Assembly: GCA_913776615.1 (NCBI GenBank)
Contig: CAJYPK010000019.1
Coordinates: 124,001-188,000, forward strand
Direction of reading: 5' to 3'
Length of the DNA: 64,000 bases
Origin: an uncultured Hymenobacter sp.
GTDB lineage: Bacteria > Bacteroidota > Bacteroidia > Cytophagales > Hymenobacteraceae
Below the pieces are notes generated by a model. That model was not told where the DNA came from. It did no database searches and saw nothing but the letters and a program-made list of their open reading frames with translations. The position numbers and the translations under genes are program-made. Numbering within the stretch: position 1 is the stretch's first letter; each line of letters begins with the position of its first letter. Shown here one piece after another: positions 49,162 through 56,707 of this stretch.

Positions 49162-50043
49162 CTATTTACCGCCCAGCACGCGCAGCATGGTTTCGCCAAT
49201 CTCGGCGGGCGAATCCACCACGTGGATGCCGCACTCGCGCATGATGGCCATTTTGGCGGCGGCCGTATCGTCGGCGCCGCCTACGATGGCACCGGCGTGG
49301 CCCATGCGGCGGCCGGGAGGCGCGGTTTGGCCGGCGATGAAGCCTACGACGGGCTTCTTGTTACCGGTTTCCTTGATCCAGCGGGCGGCTTCGGCTTCCA
49401 TGCCGCCGCCGATTTCGCCAATCATGACGATGCCCTCGGTTTCGGGGTCGTTCATGAGCAGCTCCACGGCTTGCTTGGTGGTAGTACCGATGATGGGGTC
49501 GCCACCGATGCCGATGGCCGTGGTCTGGCCCAGGCCGGCCTTGGTGAGTTGGTCAACGGCTTCGTAGGTCAGGGTGCCCGATTTCGACACGATACCTACG
49601 CGGCCTTTCGAGAAGATAAAGCCGGGCATGATGCCCACTTTGCACTCGCCGGCCGTGATCACGCCGGGGCAGTTGGGGCCTACCATTGTGATGCCCGGAC
49701 GGTCCTTGAGGTAGTGCTTCACGGCAATCATGTCCTTGGTCGGAATGCCTTCCGTGATGGTCACGATCACTTTAATGCCAGCTTGCGCCGCTTCCAGGAT
49801 AGCGTCGGCGGCAAACGCCGGGGGCACGAAGATGATGCTGGTATCGGCCTGGGTAGCAGCTACGGCGTCGGCCACGGTATTGAACACGGGCTTGCCGAGG
49901 TGCTCGGTACCACCTTTGCCGGGGGTTACGCCGCCAACTACGTTGGTGCCGTAATCCATCATTTGCTGCGCGTGGAACGAGCCTTCGGAGCCGGTGAAGC
50001 CCTGCACGATGACCTTGGAATCTTTATTGACGAGAACGCTCAT
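49162..50043 (-). CDS. sucD: Succinyl-CoA synthetase alpha subunit
   Basis: The product has 293 residues. The CoA-binding start is [20 protein letters not shown] and [20 protein letters not shown]; the ADP/GDP-phosphate loop and the phosphohistidine lie in [20 protein letters not shown]. The block [20 protein letters not shown] is conserved. With SucC (not in the window) it makes succinate and ATP from succinyl-CoA in the TCA cycle. An exact -7 element TACTTTTG on the minus strand lies 35 bases upstream, back to back with the promoter of the next gene. Confidence 0.97.
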   Translation of the reverse strand: MSVLVNKDSKVIVQGFTGSEGSFHAQQMMDYGTNVVGGVTPGKGGTEHLGKPVFNTVADAVAATQADTSIIFVPPAFAADAILEAAQAGIKVIVTITEGIPTKDMIAVKHYLKDRPGITMVGPNCPGVITAGECKVGIMPGFIFSKGRVGIVSKSGTLTYEAVDQLTKAGLGQTTAIGIGGDPIIGTTTKQAVELLMNDPETEGIVMIGEIGGGMEAEAARWIKETGNKKPVVGFIAGQTAPPGRRMGHAGAIVGGADDTAAAKMAIMRECGIHVVDSPAEIGETMLRVLGGK

Positions 50044-50077
50044 GGGCGGCTAACTTGTTAGGGGAAGTTGAGTGGGG

Positions 50078-50085
50078 CAAAAGTA
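50078..50085 (-). promoter_or_regulatory. -7 element for sucD
   Basis: On the minus strand TACTTTTG is an exact TAnnTTTG, 35 bases before the sucD ATG. Confidence 0.5.
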
Positions 50086-50135
50086 GGGCCGCCGCGCCCA
50101 ATGCGCGCACCCCGGCCCCCGCCCGGCGGCCTTCT

Positions 50136-50143
50136 TACCTTTG
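50136..50143 (+). promoter_or_regulatory. -7 element for the cysteine synthase-like gene
   Basis: TACCTTTG, an exact TAnnTTTG, lies 39 bases before the ATG at 50182 and diverges from the sucD element 50 bases away. Confidence 0.5.
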
Positions 50144-50181
50144 CGGCCCCACTGGCACATCATTCTTCCTCGCCCGACAGC

Positions 50182-51159
50182 ATGTATTTCAACCATATCA
50201 TTGATACGCTCGGCAACACGCCGCTCGTAAAGCTCAACAAAGTCACGGACGGCATTAAAGGTACCATTCTGGCTAAGGTAGAGTATTTTAACCCCGGAAA
50301 CTCGGTGAAGGACCGCATGGCCCTGCGCATGATCGAGGACGCCGAAAAGGCCGGCCTGATCAAGCCGGGCGGCACCATTATCGAAGGCACGAGCGGCAAT
50401 ACGGGCATGGGGCTGGCCCTGGCGGCCATCGCCAAAGGCTATAAAACGGTGTTCGTGATGAGCGACAAGCAGAGCAAGGAAAAGCAGGACATCCTGCGCG
50501 CCGTGGGTGCCGAGGTAGTAGTGTGCCCCGTCGACGTGGCTCCCGACGACCCGCGCAGCTACTACTCGGTGGCCCGCCGGCTCAATCAGGAAACGCCCAA
50601 CTCGTTCTATCCCAACCAGTACGACAACATGTCGAACACGGCGGCCCACTACGAAACCACCGGCCCCGAAATCTGGCAGGGTACCGAGGGTAAGATCACG
50701 CACCTGGCGGCCGGCGTGGGCACCGGCGGTACCATCTGCGGCAGCAGTAAATATTTGAAGGAGCAAAACGCCCAGGTGTTCACGCTGGGTATCGACACCT
50801 ACGGCTCGGTGTTTAAGAAGTACAAGGAAACCGGTATTTTCGACCAAAACGAAATATATCCCTACAAAACCGAAGGCATTGGCGAAGATATTCTCCCCAA
50901 GAATGTGGATTTTGACGTCATCGACCAGTTCATCAAAGTAACTGACAAGGACGCCGCGCTCATGACGCGCCGGCTGGCCAAGGAGGAAGGTATGTTCGTG
51001 GGCTGGAGCTGCGGCGCGGCCGTGTACGGGGCGCTGGAATATGCGCGCGAGCACCTGACGGAAACCGATACGATGGTTATCATCCTGCCCGACCACGGTA
51101 CGCGCTACCTCGGTAAGATTTACAACGACGAGTGGATGGCCGCCCAGGGCTGGCTGTAG
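50182..51159 (+). CDS. PLP-dependent cysteine synthase / cystathionine beta-synthase
   Basis: The ATG at 50182 gives 325 residues. The PLP lysine is Lys43 in EYFNPGNSVKDRMALRMIED. The substrate loop is IIEGTSGNTGMGLALAAIAK and the phosphate-binding loop AAGVGTGGTICGSSKYLKEQ. The C-terminal GMFVGWSCGAAVYGALEY is typical. Length and the YPNQYDNMSNTAAHYETTGP block fit the catalytic core of cystathionine beta-synthase as well as CysK; there is no regulatory CBS-pair domain. It makes or consumes cysteine using serine or O-acetylserine. The family is sure but the substrate is not. Confidence 0.92.
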   Translation: MYFNHIIDTLGNTPLVKLNKVTDGIKGTILAKVEYFNPGNSVKDRMALRMIEDAEKAGLIKPGGTIIEGTSGNTGMGLALAAIAKGYKTVFVMSDKQSKEKQDILRAVGAEVVVCPVDVAPDDPRSYYSVARRLNQETPNSFYPNQYDNMSNTAAHYETTGPEIWQGTEGKITHLAAGVGTGGTICGSSKYLKEQNAQVFTLGIDTYGSVFKKYKETGIFDQNEIYPYKTEGIGEDILPKNVDFDVIDQFIKVTDKDAALMTRRLAKEEGMFVGWSCGAAVYGALEYAREHLTETDTMVIILPDHGTRYLGKIYNDEWMAAQGWL

Positions 51160-51228
51160 CCGCTCCCGCCGGGTTTGCCGGAACGGTGCCCCGGAATTAT
51201 CTTCGTTAACTCAATTTAAGATACTTAT

Positions 51229-51645
51229 ATGACGGATGCGCTCAACCACATTGTGCTGATTGAGGACAACGAGACGACGAGCTTTCTCAACAACCGGCTG
51301 CTCAGCCGGCTGGGGGTAGCTCGCCAGGTCAGCTCGTTCTCGAAGGCCGATGAGGCGCTGGAGTTTTTGTGGGGCGGTCAGGCGGGGGATGAGCAGGCGG
51401 TGCCCGACCTGGTATTTGTCGATTTGAAAATGCCCGGCATGAGCGGCTTTGATTTTTTGGAGCGCTATAGCCAGCTATCTCCGAAAGCCCAGGCCCGTAC
51501 CGTAGTAGCCGTGCTCACTACTTCCATGCACGGCGCCGACACCGCCCGCGTGGCCCAGTACCCCAACGTCGAATACTTAACCAAGCCTCTTACCGAAGAA
51601 AAAATGCAGCGCCTGCTAGCCAAGCGCTTCGCCGCTGCAACGTGA
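51229..51645 (+). CDS. Single-domain response regulator
   Basis: The product has 138 residues, a receiver domain without output domain. The acidic pocket is IEDNETTSFLNNRLLSRLGV, the phosphoacceptor Asp65 is in LVFVDLKMPGMSGFDFLERY, and a Thr/Ser switch residue and Lys lie in VAVLTTSMHGADTARVAQYP and YLTKPLTEEKMQRLLAK. No kinase is adjacent. CheY-like proteins of this kind relay signals between partners. The stop codon TGA is in the first 25-bp unit of the repeat downstream. Confidence 0.93.
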   Translation: MTDALNHIVLIEDNETTSFLNNRLLSRLGVARQVSSFSKADEALEFLWGGQAGDEQAVPDLVFVDLKMPGMSGFDFLERYSQLSPKAQARTVVAVLTTSMHGADTARVAQYPNVEYLTKPLTEEKMQRLLAKRFAAAT

Positions 51646-51846
51646 AAATGTAGGGAATGGGGGAATGTGAAAATGTAAGGGATGGGGGAATGTAATAATG
51701 GGGCTGAATAATTTGAAATAGAAATGCAGCTACTTGTGTCTTGCTACTTCATATTATCCTCCCATTTCTACATTTCCCCATCCCTTACATTTTCACATTC
51801 CCCCATCCCATGCATCTTCACATTCCCCCATTTGCTACATTTTTAC
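51642..51846. repeat. 25-bp tandem units arranged as an inverted repeat at two stop codons
   Basis: Two plus-strand units (51642-51691) of the form GTGAAAATGTAGGGAATGGG+GGAAT and three minus-strand units (51846-51772) of the same form face each other across an 80-bp centre. The response regulator stop (51643-51645) lies in the first unit of the left arm and the adenine deaminase stop (51835-51837) in the first unit of the right arm. The last three deaminase codons are part of the unit. Confidence 0.88.
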
Positions 51847-53499
51847 GAAAGTGAATTGCTCGCCGTCGAATAAGCCCTTATCGCTGAGCTTCAGGCTAGG
51901 AATGACGAGGAGAGCCATGAACGAGAGCGTCATGAACGGCGCTTGCAAGCCCGAGCCCAGCCCAGCCTTGGCGAAGTGATCGAGGGTAGAATAGGCCGCT
52001 GCCACGGCCGGGCCGGGCTGGTCGGACATGAGACCGGCTACGGGTAGCGGCAGCACGTGCTCGGTGCCCGCGGCCCCGACGGCGGCCAGGCCGCCTCGGG
52101 CGGCTACCACGAGGTTGATGGCACGGGCCAGGCTTTCGTCGTCGTAGCCCACGGCCGTGATGTTGTGCGAGTCGTGGCCCACGCTGCTGGCCAGCGCGCC
52201 TAGTTTCAGCCCGAAGCCCTTGATAAACGCCACGGCCGGAGCCGCGTCGGGCGCGTAGCGGTTGAGTACCACCAGCTTGAGAATATCCTGCGCCGGATCG
52301 GGCTGAATGTGGCCGGCAGCTACGGGCAGCGTCAGGTCGCGCCGCGCCGTGATGAGCTGACCGTCGAAGCACTCGATAACCGGGGATGGAGTCACCGGAG
52401 CGGTGGAGTCGGCCGCGGGCAGGGCCAGTGCGGCCGGCGCAACGGGCCGGGCGTGAAAGTTATTCAGCACGGCCACCGGGCTGGCAGGCAGCAGGCACCG
52501 GCCGTTTTCGGCCACCAGCTCGCCGTTGAGGTAGGTTTGTAGAACGCGAAAATCGGTTAGGTTTTCAACCAGGATAAAGTCGGCGGGGTCGCCTACGCGC
52601 AGCTGGCCCACGGGTAGGCGGTAGTGCGCCACGGGGTTGAGGCAGGCTACCTGCAATACGTCGAACACATTGTACCCCAGCGCCACGGCCCGTTGCACCA
52701 ACTGGTTGATGTGGCCCAGCAGCAGGGTGTCGGGGTGCTTGTCGTCGGAGCAAAACATGAGTTGCTCGTAGTGCTGGGGCAGCAGTTCGATCAGGGCATC
52801 GAAGTTGCGCGCCGCCGAGCCCTCACGAATGAGAATTTTCATGCCTACTGCCAGCTTATCGCGGGCCTCGGCGGCCGTAAAGCACTCGTGGTCGGTGCTG
52901 ATGCCGGCGCTGGCGTAGCGCCCGGCCTCGGCCCCGTGCAGGCCGGGCGCGTGGCCATCCACGGGGCGGCCGTAGCGGTGGGCGAGCGCGATTTTTTCGA
53001 GTACGCCGGGGTCGCGGCGCAGTACGCCGGGCCAGTTCATCATCTCGGCCAGGTAGCCAATTTGCGGATTTTGAAAGAGCTGTTCGATATCGGCCGCCGT
53101 TATTTCGGCCCCGGCCGTTTCAAACGGAGTGGCCGGCACGCAACTGGGTGCGCCAAAGCAAAACTTAAATGGGCTGGGGGCGGCGTTGTCGAGCATGTAC
53201 TGCACGCCAGCTACGCCCAGTACGTTGCCGATTTCGTGGGGGTCGCTCACAGTAGCCACCGTGCCGTGGGGCAGGGCCAGCCGGGCAAATTCGCTGGGTA
53301 CCAGCAGCGAGCTTTCCACGTGCACATGGGCATCGACAAAACCGGGGAGGGCGTAGGGGAGGGCGGGGTCGGGGCCGCTGGCGCCGGCCACGGGCTCGCT
53401 GGCCACCAGCCGCCCCGCCGCCACGCGCAGCGTAGCCGGGTATACGCTACGAGCCGGAATATCAACCAGATTAACAGTAAGCACGAAATCAGCGGCCAT
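51835..53499 (-). CDS. ade: Adenine deaminase
   Basis: This 554-residue amidohydrolase converts adenine to hypoxanthine. The first metal motif is GFVDAHVHVESSLLVPSEFA, a second HGHAPG-like block is DGHAPGLHGAEAGRYASAGI, and FCSDDKHPDTLLLGHINQLV and VLNRYAPDAAPAVAFIKGFG are family landmarks. SSVGHDSHNITAVGYDDESL follows. It acts in purine salvage. The final Val-Lys-Met and stop are encoded in a repeat, so the native C-terminus may have been altered. Confidence 0.95.
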   Translation of the reverse strand: MAADFVLTVNLVDIPARSVYPATLRVAAGRLVASEPVAGASGPDPALPYALPGFVDAHVHVESSLLVPSEFARLALPHGTVATVSDPHEIGNVLGVAGVQYMLDNAAPSPFKFCFGAPSCVPATPFETAGAEITAADIEQLFQNPQIGYLAEMMNWPGVLRRDPGVLEKIALAHRYGRPVDGHAPGLHGAEAGRYASAGISTDHECFTAAEARDKLAVGMKILIREGSAARNFDALIELLPQHYEQLMFCSDDKHPDTLLLGHINQLVQRAVALGYNVFDVLQVACLNPVAHYRLPVGQLRVGDPADFILVENLTDFRVLQTYLNGELVAENGRCLLPASPVAVLNNFHARPVAPAALALPAADSTAPVTPSPVIECFDGQLITARRDLTLPVAAGHIQPDPAQDILKLVVLNRYAPDAAPAVAFIKGFGLKLGALASSVGHDSHNITAVGYDDESLARAINLVVAARGGLAAVGAAGTEHVLPLPVAGLMSDQPGPAVAAAYSTLDHFAKAGLGSGLQAPFMTLSFMALLVIPSLKLSDKGLFDGEQFTFVKM

Positions 53500-53580
53500 T
53501 GCGTTGAAAAGAAAGGAATTGCCCGCCGGGCTGTGGGGCCGACGGCGTTTCGAAAAGTATTTTTACAAAAAAAATATCCC

Positions 53581-53751
53581 GTGAAGCTATCGCTAAAAGC
53601 TCGTTTGCTGGCCCGGCCAGCCTTTTTGGTGGCTCTCGTAGCCTCTTTGGCAGCCAGTGGCTGCGCCGGCCACGGCTCTTTATCGCAAAAAACCCGCTGG
53701 TATCGCCATCACAGCGGCGGAAAGTCGGTGCCCTGCCCCTGCGGGCACTAG
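53581..53751 (+). CDS. Small lipoprotein with CPCGH end
   Basis: A GTG at 53581 opens a 56-residue frame: a basic start, a hydrophobic stretch (PAFLVALVASLAAS), a lipobox ending SGC (Cys28), and a short mature part with KTRWYRHHSGGKSVPCPCGH at the C-terminus. The paired cysteines and histidines could bind metal. It is divergent from adenine deaminase and followed by a secreted hypothetical gene. It is too short for most gene callers. The lipoprotein signal is the main reason to believe it. Confidence 0.65.
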   Translation: MKLSLKARLLARPAFLVALVASLAASGCAGHGSLSQKTRWYRHHSGGKSVPCPCGH

Positions 53752-53814
53752 TTTGATTTCAGGGCTTTTGTCAGTATGTTAGCCGCAGATTACCTATCCG
53801 CGCCGATTAACCTT

Positions 53815-54423
53815 ATGACAAAACTTTACCGCTTCGCCCTCTTATGTTTAGTAGCTGGTACTGCCCGAGCGCAAGCCCCGGCGGCCCCATCCGTGCACCT
53901 GCCGCCCACCAGCTTTAAGAGCGGGGCTTACCTATTGAATAGGGACCGCGACTGGAAGCACGCCAAGTTGCTCTACGACGCCCAGAGCCTGAGCGTAAGT
54001 GATGCCGACCACAAGCCCCAGTACCCGTTGGTATTCCCGGTGGATAGCGTACGAGCCTTCTTTATCGGGCGCGATACGTTTTCGGTGGTGCGCCAGGTCG
54101 ATATTCCCCGGCCCACCCAGCATGTACCCAGCTTGTTTGCGCGTAACCTCTACCACCGTGCGGGCTACGAAGTGAAAGAGTACGTAGCGGTGCTACCGGC
54201 CGGGCAGCCCCCGGTAGTATATACGCTGCTCACGCAGGGGGGCCGGCCCCTGGCCGTACTGCCGCCCAATAACATTCAGTTTCGCCTTGCGCTGTCGAAG
54301 GTGTTGCGCGACTTTACCGCCCTGTCCCAGCAGCTGGAGTTAGATAATAATATCATGCCCGAGCAATTGCCCGAATTGCTGACCGCCTACGGCCGCTGGA
54401 AAGCAGCCAACGGTAAAAAATAA
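53815..54423 (+). CDS. Secreted hypothetical protein
   Basis: The ATG at 53815 gives 202 residues with a signal peptide (MTKLYRFALLCLVAGTARAQ). The mature part is a compact domain: FKSGAYLLNRDRDWKHAKLL, YPLVFPVDSVRAFFIGRDTF and NNIQFRLALSKVLRDFTALS. No catalytic motif is seen. An ATG at 53776 would put 13 residues in front of the signal peptide and is less likely. It follows the small lipoprotein gene by 63 bases and may share its transcript. The family is unknown. Confidence 0.7.
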   Translation: MTKLYRFALLCLVAGTARAQAPAAPSVHLPPTSFKSGAYLLNRDRDWKHAKLLYDAQSLSVSDADHKPQYPLVFPVDSVRAFFIGRDTFSVVRQVDIPRPTQHVPSLFARNLYHRAGYEVKEYVAVLPAGQPPVVYTLLTQGGRPLAVLPPNNIQFRLALSKVLRDFTALSQQLELDNNIMPEQLPELLTAYGRWKAANGKK

Positions 54424-54433
54424 TTGCTAGCTG

Positions 54434-54469
54434 CCGGGTCGGTGGGCAGCGGCTAGCCCACCGACCCGG
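54434..54469 (+). terminator. Strong hairpin after the secreted gene
   Basis: Perfect 14-base arms CCGGGTCGGTGGGC and its mirror enclose 8 bases. Only ATTT follows, so it is a weak terminator by T run but a very stable hairpin. Confidence 0.65.
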
Positions 54470-54485
54470 ATTTATCTTCTTTGCT

Positions 54486-54893
54486 ATGTCCGATGATACC
54501 CCTGAAGTAACCGCTCTGCAAGCGGCCGCCGAGCAAGTGCGCCAGCAGCTGGGTCTAGCGGCCTACGATGCCGCGGCCGTGCGGGAGCTCGATCATTTTA
54601 TTGCCGTGCAGCGCGCAGAGTTGCCCGCGCAGTCTCCCGACCGCGAAGGTGTCGTGATGGCGCTCGGGTGTCTGCTCGGGCAGTGCCTGGTAAGTACCTA
54701 CCGCGGCGAATGGGCGGCCGGGGCCGACGGCCACACGGGCGTGGGACTGGCTAACCGACTTTTTTTCAATCCTTTTTATTTGGTTAATCAGCAGCTGACT
54801 ATCGGGCCAGCGGCCTCGGTAGCGGCTTTTTTTGAGTCGGTACCGCAGCGGCTGGCGGCAGCGGGCAAGACGCGAAAGCGCTGGATTTCGTAA
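54486..54893 (+). CDS. Hypothetical cytoplasmic protein (DUF3806-like)
   Basis: The product has 135 residues with no signal or membrane segment. VVMALGCLLGQCLVSTYRGE, then FFNPFYLVNQQL and VAAFFESVPQRL, resemble the core of DUF3806-type proteins, in which an Asn-Pro-Phe block is conserved. Function is unknown. It is followed 33 bases later by cmk. Confidence 0.7.
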   Translation: MSDDTPEVTALQAAAEQVRQQLGLAAYDAAAVRELDHFIAVQRAELPAQSPDREGVVMALGCLLGQCLVSTYRGEWAAGADGHTGVGLANRLFFNPFYLVNQQLTIGPAASVAAFFESVPQRLAAAGKTRKRWIS

Positions 54894-54926
54894 TTTGCGG
54901 GGCCGAATGGCCGTTCCCGCGCGTTT

Positions 54927-55643
54927 ATGAAAAACCTCGTCATCGCCATTGATGGCTATTCCTCCTGTGGCAAAAGTACTACTGCTAAGGCTGTTGCCGC
55001 TACTCTCCACTACGCCTACCTCGATACCGGGGCCATGTACCGGGGCGTAACCTTGTATTTACTGGAAAATAACATTCCGTTTGACGACCTAGCGCGGGTG
55101 GAACACGCCCTGCGCCACGACATTCACATCAGCTTTAAGCGCAACCGGCGCTCGGGGCGCAATGAGCTGTGTCTAAACGATAAAATTCGGGAAGACGATA
55201 TTCGGCAGATGCGCATCTCCAATTCGGTGAGCGAGGTGTCGGTGATTCCGCAGGTACGCCACGCCATGGTGGCCCAGCAGCAGCGCATGGGCCGCAAGCG
55301 CGGCGTCGTGATGGATGGCCGCGACATCGGCACCACCGTTTTCCCCGACGCCGAAGTCAAGATTTTTATGACCGCCGACGTGACCATCCGGGCCCAGCGC
55401 CGCCAGGAGGAATTGGCGGCCAAGGGCGAGCACGTGTCCCTCGACGACATCATCGAAAACCTGCGCAAGCGCGACCACATCGACTCGACCCGTGCCGAAA
55501 GTCCCCTGCGCCGCGCCGCCGACGCCGTGCTGCTCGATACCACCCACATTACAATCAACGAGCAGGTTGACTTTGTGCTCGATAAAGTGTCCTCGGCGTT
55601 GTTCGCCGCTTACGCCCATAAGGTGAATGAAGCGGCAAAATAG
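54927..55643 (+). CDS. cmk: Cytidylate kinase
   Basis: The product has 238 residues. The P-loop is IAIDGYSSCGKSTTAKAVAA, the CMP-binding block is YAYLDTGAMYRGVTLYL, and KRGVVMDGRDIGTTVFPDAE follows. LRKRDHIDSTRAESPLRRAA is the LID and adenine region. It phosphorylates CMP and dCMP. The stop TAG (55641-55643) is the first codon of a TAGTGARA octamer repeat. Confidence 0.96.
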   Translation: MKNLVIAIDGYSSCGKSTTAKAVAATLHYAYLDTGAMYRGVTLYLLENNIPFDDLARVEHALRHDIHISFKRNRRSGRNELCLNDKIREDDIRQMRISNSVSEVSVIPQVRHAMVAQQQRMGRKRGVVMDGRDIGTTVFPDAEVKIFMTADVTIRAQRRQEELAAKGEHVSLDDIIENLRKRDHIDSTRAESPLRRAADAVLLDTTHITINEQVDFVLDKVSSALFAAYAHKVNEAAK

Positions 55644-55732
55644 TGAAATAGTGAGATGGTGAACTAGCGAGTCTCTATACGAATAGACCCTCTAGCTCAC
55701 CACCCACCAGTTCATCACTCACTAACTCACTA
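55641..55732. repeat. Inverted repeat of TAGTGA octamers at two stop codons
   Basis: From the left, TAGTGAAATAGTGAGATGGT begins at the cmk stop codon. From the right, on the minus strand, TAGTGAGTTAGTGAGTGATG begins at the stop codon of the SGNH gene. The octamer words in the two arms are complementary, with several mismatches. Confidence 0.85.
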
Positions 55733-56692
55733 GTTAGCCATATCACCGGCCAGGCGCTGGCTGAGTTGAGCCGCGGCCGTGCGGGTGAGGTGATTGCCGT
55801 CGTTGGTGGGGTAGGCGAGGGGTAGGTAGTTGAGATAAGGGATGGCGTAGCGGTGAGCCAGTTCGCGCATTTGCTGGTCGAAGTTGGGTTGGTACTGGGC
55901 TTCGATGGTTGCCATCGCGGCGCCGGTGGGTAGGCGCACGAGTACCACCTGGCCGTGCTGCCGCAAATATTCGATGGTTTTTTGCAGATAATGCAAGCGA
56001 CTGCCTGCCAAGTAGCTAGTGGCAGCCAATGCGCGATAGGTAGCCAGCTTTTCGGCGGTGCGGCGCTCCAGGAGCGCGGGGTTGGCGCTGGGCGGCGGCA
56101 GGGCGATTTCGAGCCAGCCATCGGGGTGCAGGCGCTCGATGACGTGGGCGGTATCGGCGTTGAGCAGCAATTGATAAAATGGCTTGTGCAGGTAGTGCGC
56201 CAGGTAGTCGAAGTTAGGGTTTTGGCTCACGCTGGCGAGCTGACTGACCATCGAATTGGCTTCGGGGAACACCACTTCCTGACTTTTATGGGCTGGCTCG
56301 GCCGGGGCAGCCGCCGCCCGCGGTGCCGGGCTGGGCAAAGACAGCGACCACGGGTCCACGGCCAGGATGAACAGGCCCTGCCGCGTGCCGGGTGCCAGCT
56401 TGCGCTGAATGCTGCTGAGGTAGCCCGGGCCGTAGGGCGACTCGGCCAGCGTAAAGGCGTAATTAAGCCACGGCCCCTCGTAGCGCTGGCCCAGCCGGGC
56501 GGCTAGTACGCTGGGCTTGATAGCCTGCGCTGCCCGCGAGGTGCCCAGTACCAGCGAGCCCGCCGGCGGGCTCGTAAACCGGGCGTAGAACGCATCGACG
56601 TAGCCGCGCCGGAGCCCCGCGGCCAGGCCCAGGCCGCCCAGCAGTCCCACGGCTCCCAGTAGCAAACTCAGGCGAAGTAGCAGCTTCAGCAT
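55730..56692 (-). CDS. SGNH-like periplasmic protein, partner of the MBOAT acyltransferase
   Basis: The product has 320 residues. An N-terminal membrane anchor (LLLRLSLLLGAVGLLGGLGL) is followed by a periplasmic domain with GSLVLGTSRAAQAIKPSVLA (GTS as the SGNH nucleophile block) and a C-terminal DGNHLTRTAAAQL (the Asp-x-x-His pair). Such AlgX/DltD-like proteins transfer acyl groups received from an MBOAT partner to a polysaccharide or teichoic-type polymer. Its MBOAT partner begins upstream on the same strand with a 15-base gap. The acceptor is unknown. Confidence 0.75.
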   Translation of the reverse strand: MLKLLLRLSLLLGAVGLLGGLGLAAGLRRGYVDAFYARFTSPPAGSLVLGTSRAAQAIKPSVLAARLGQRYEGPWLNYAFTLAESPYGPGYLSSIQRKLAPGTRQGLFILAVDPWSLSLPSPAPRAAAAPAEPAHKSQEVVFPEANSMVSQLASVSQNPNFDYLAHYLHKPFYQLLLNADTAHVIERLHPDGWLEIALPPPSANPALLERRTAEKLATYRALAATSYLAGSRLHYLQKTIEYLRQHGQVVLVRLPTGAAMATIEAQYQPNFDQQMRELAHRYAIPYLNYLPLAYPTNDGNHLTRTAAAQLSQRLAGDMAN

Positions 56693-56707
56693 GGTAAAGG
56701 CTCTGAG

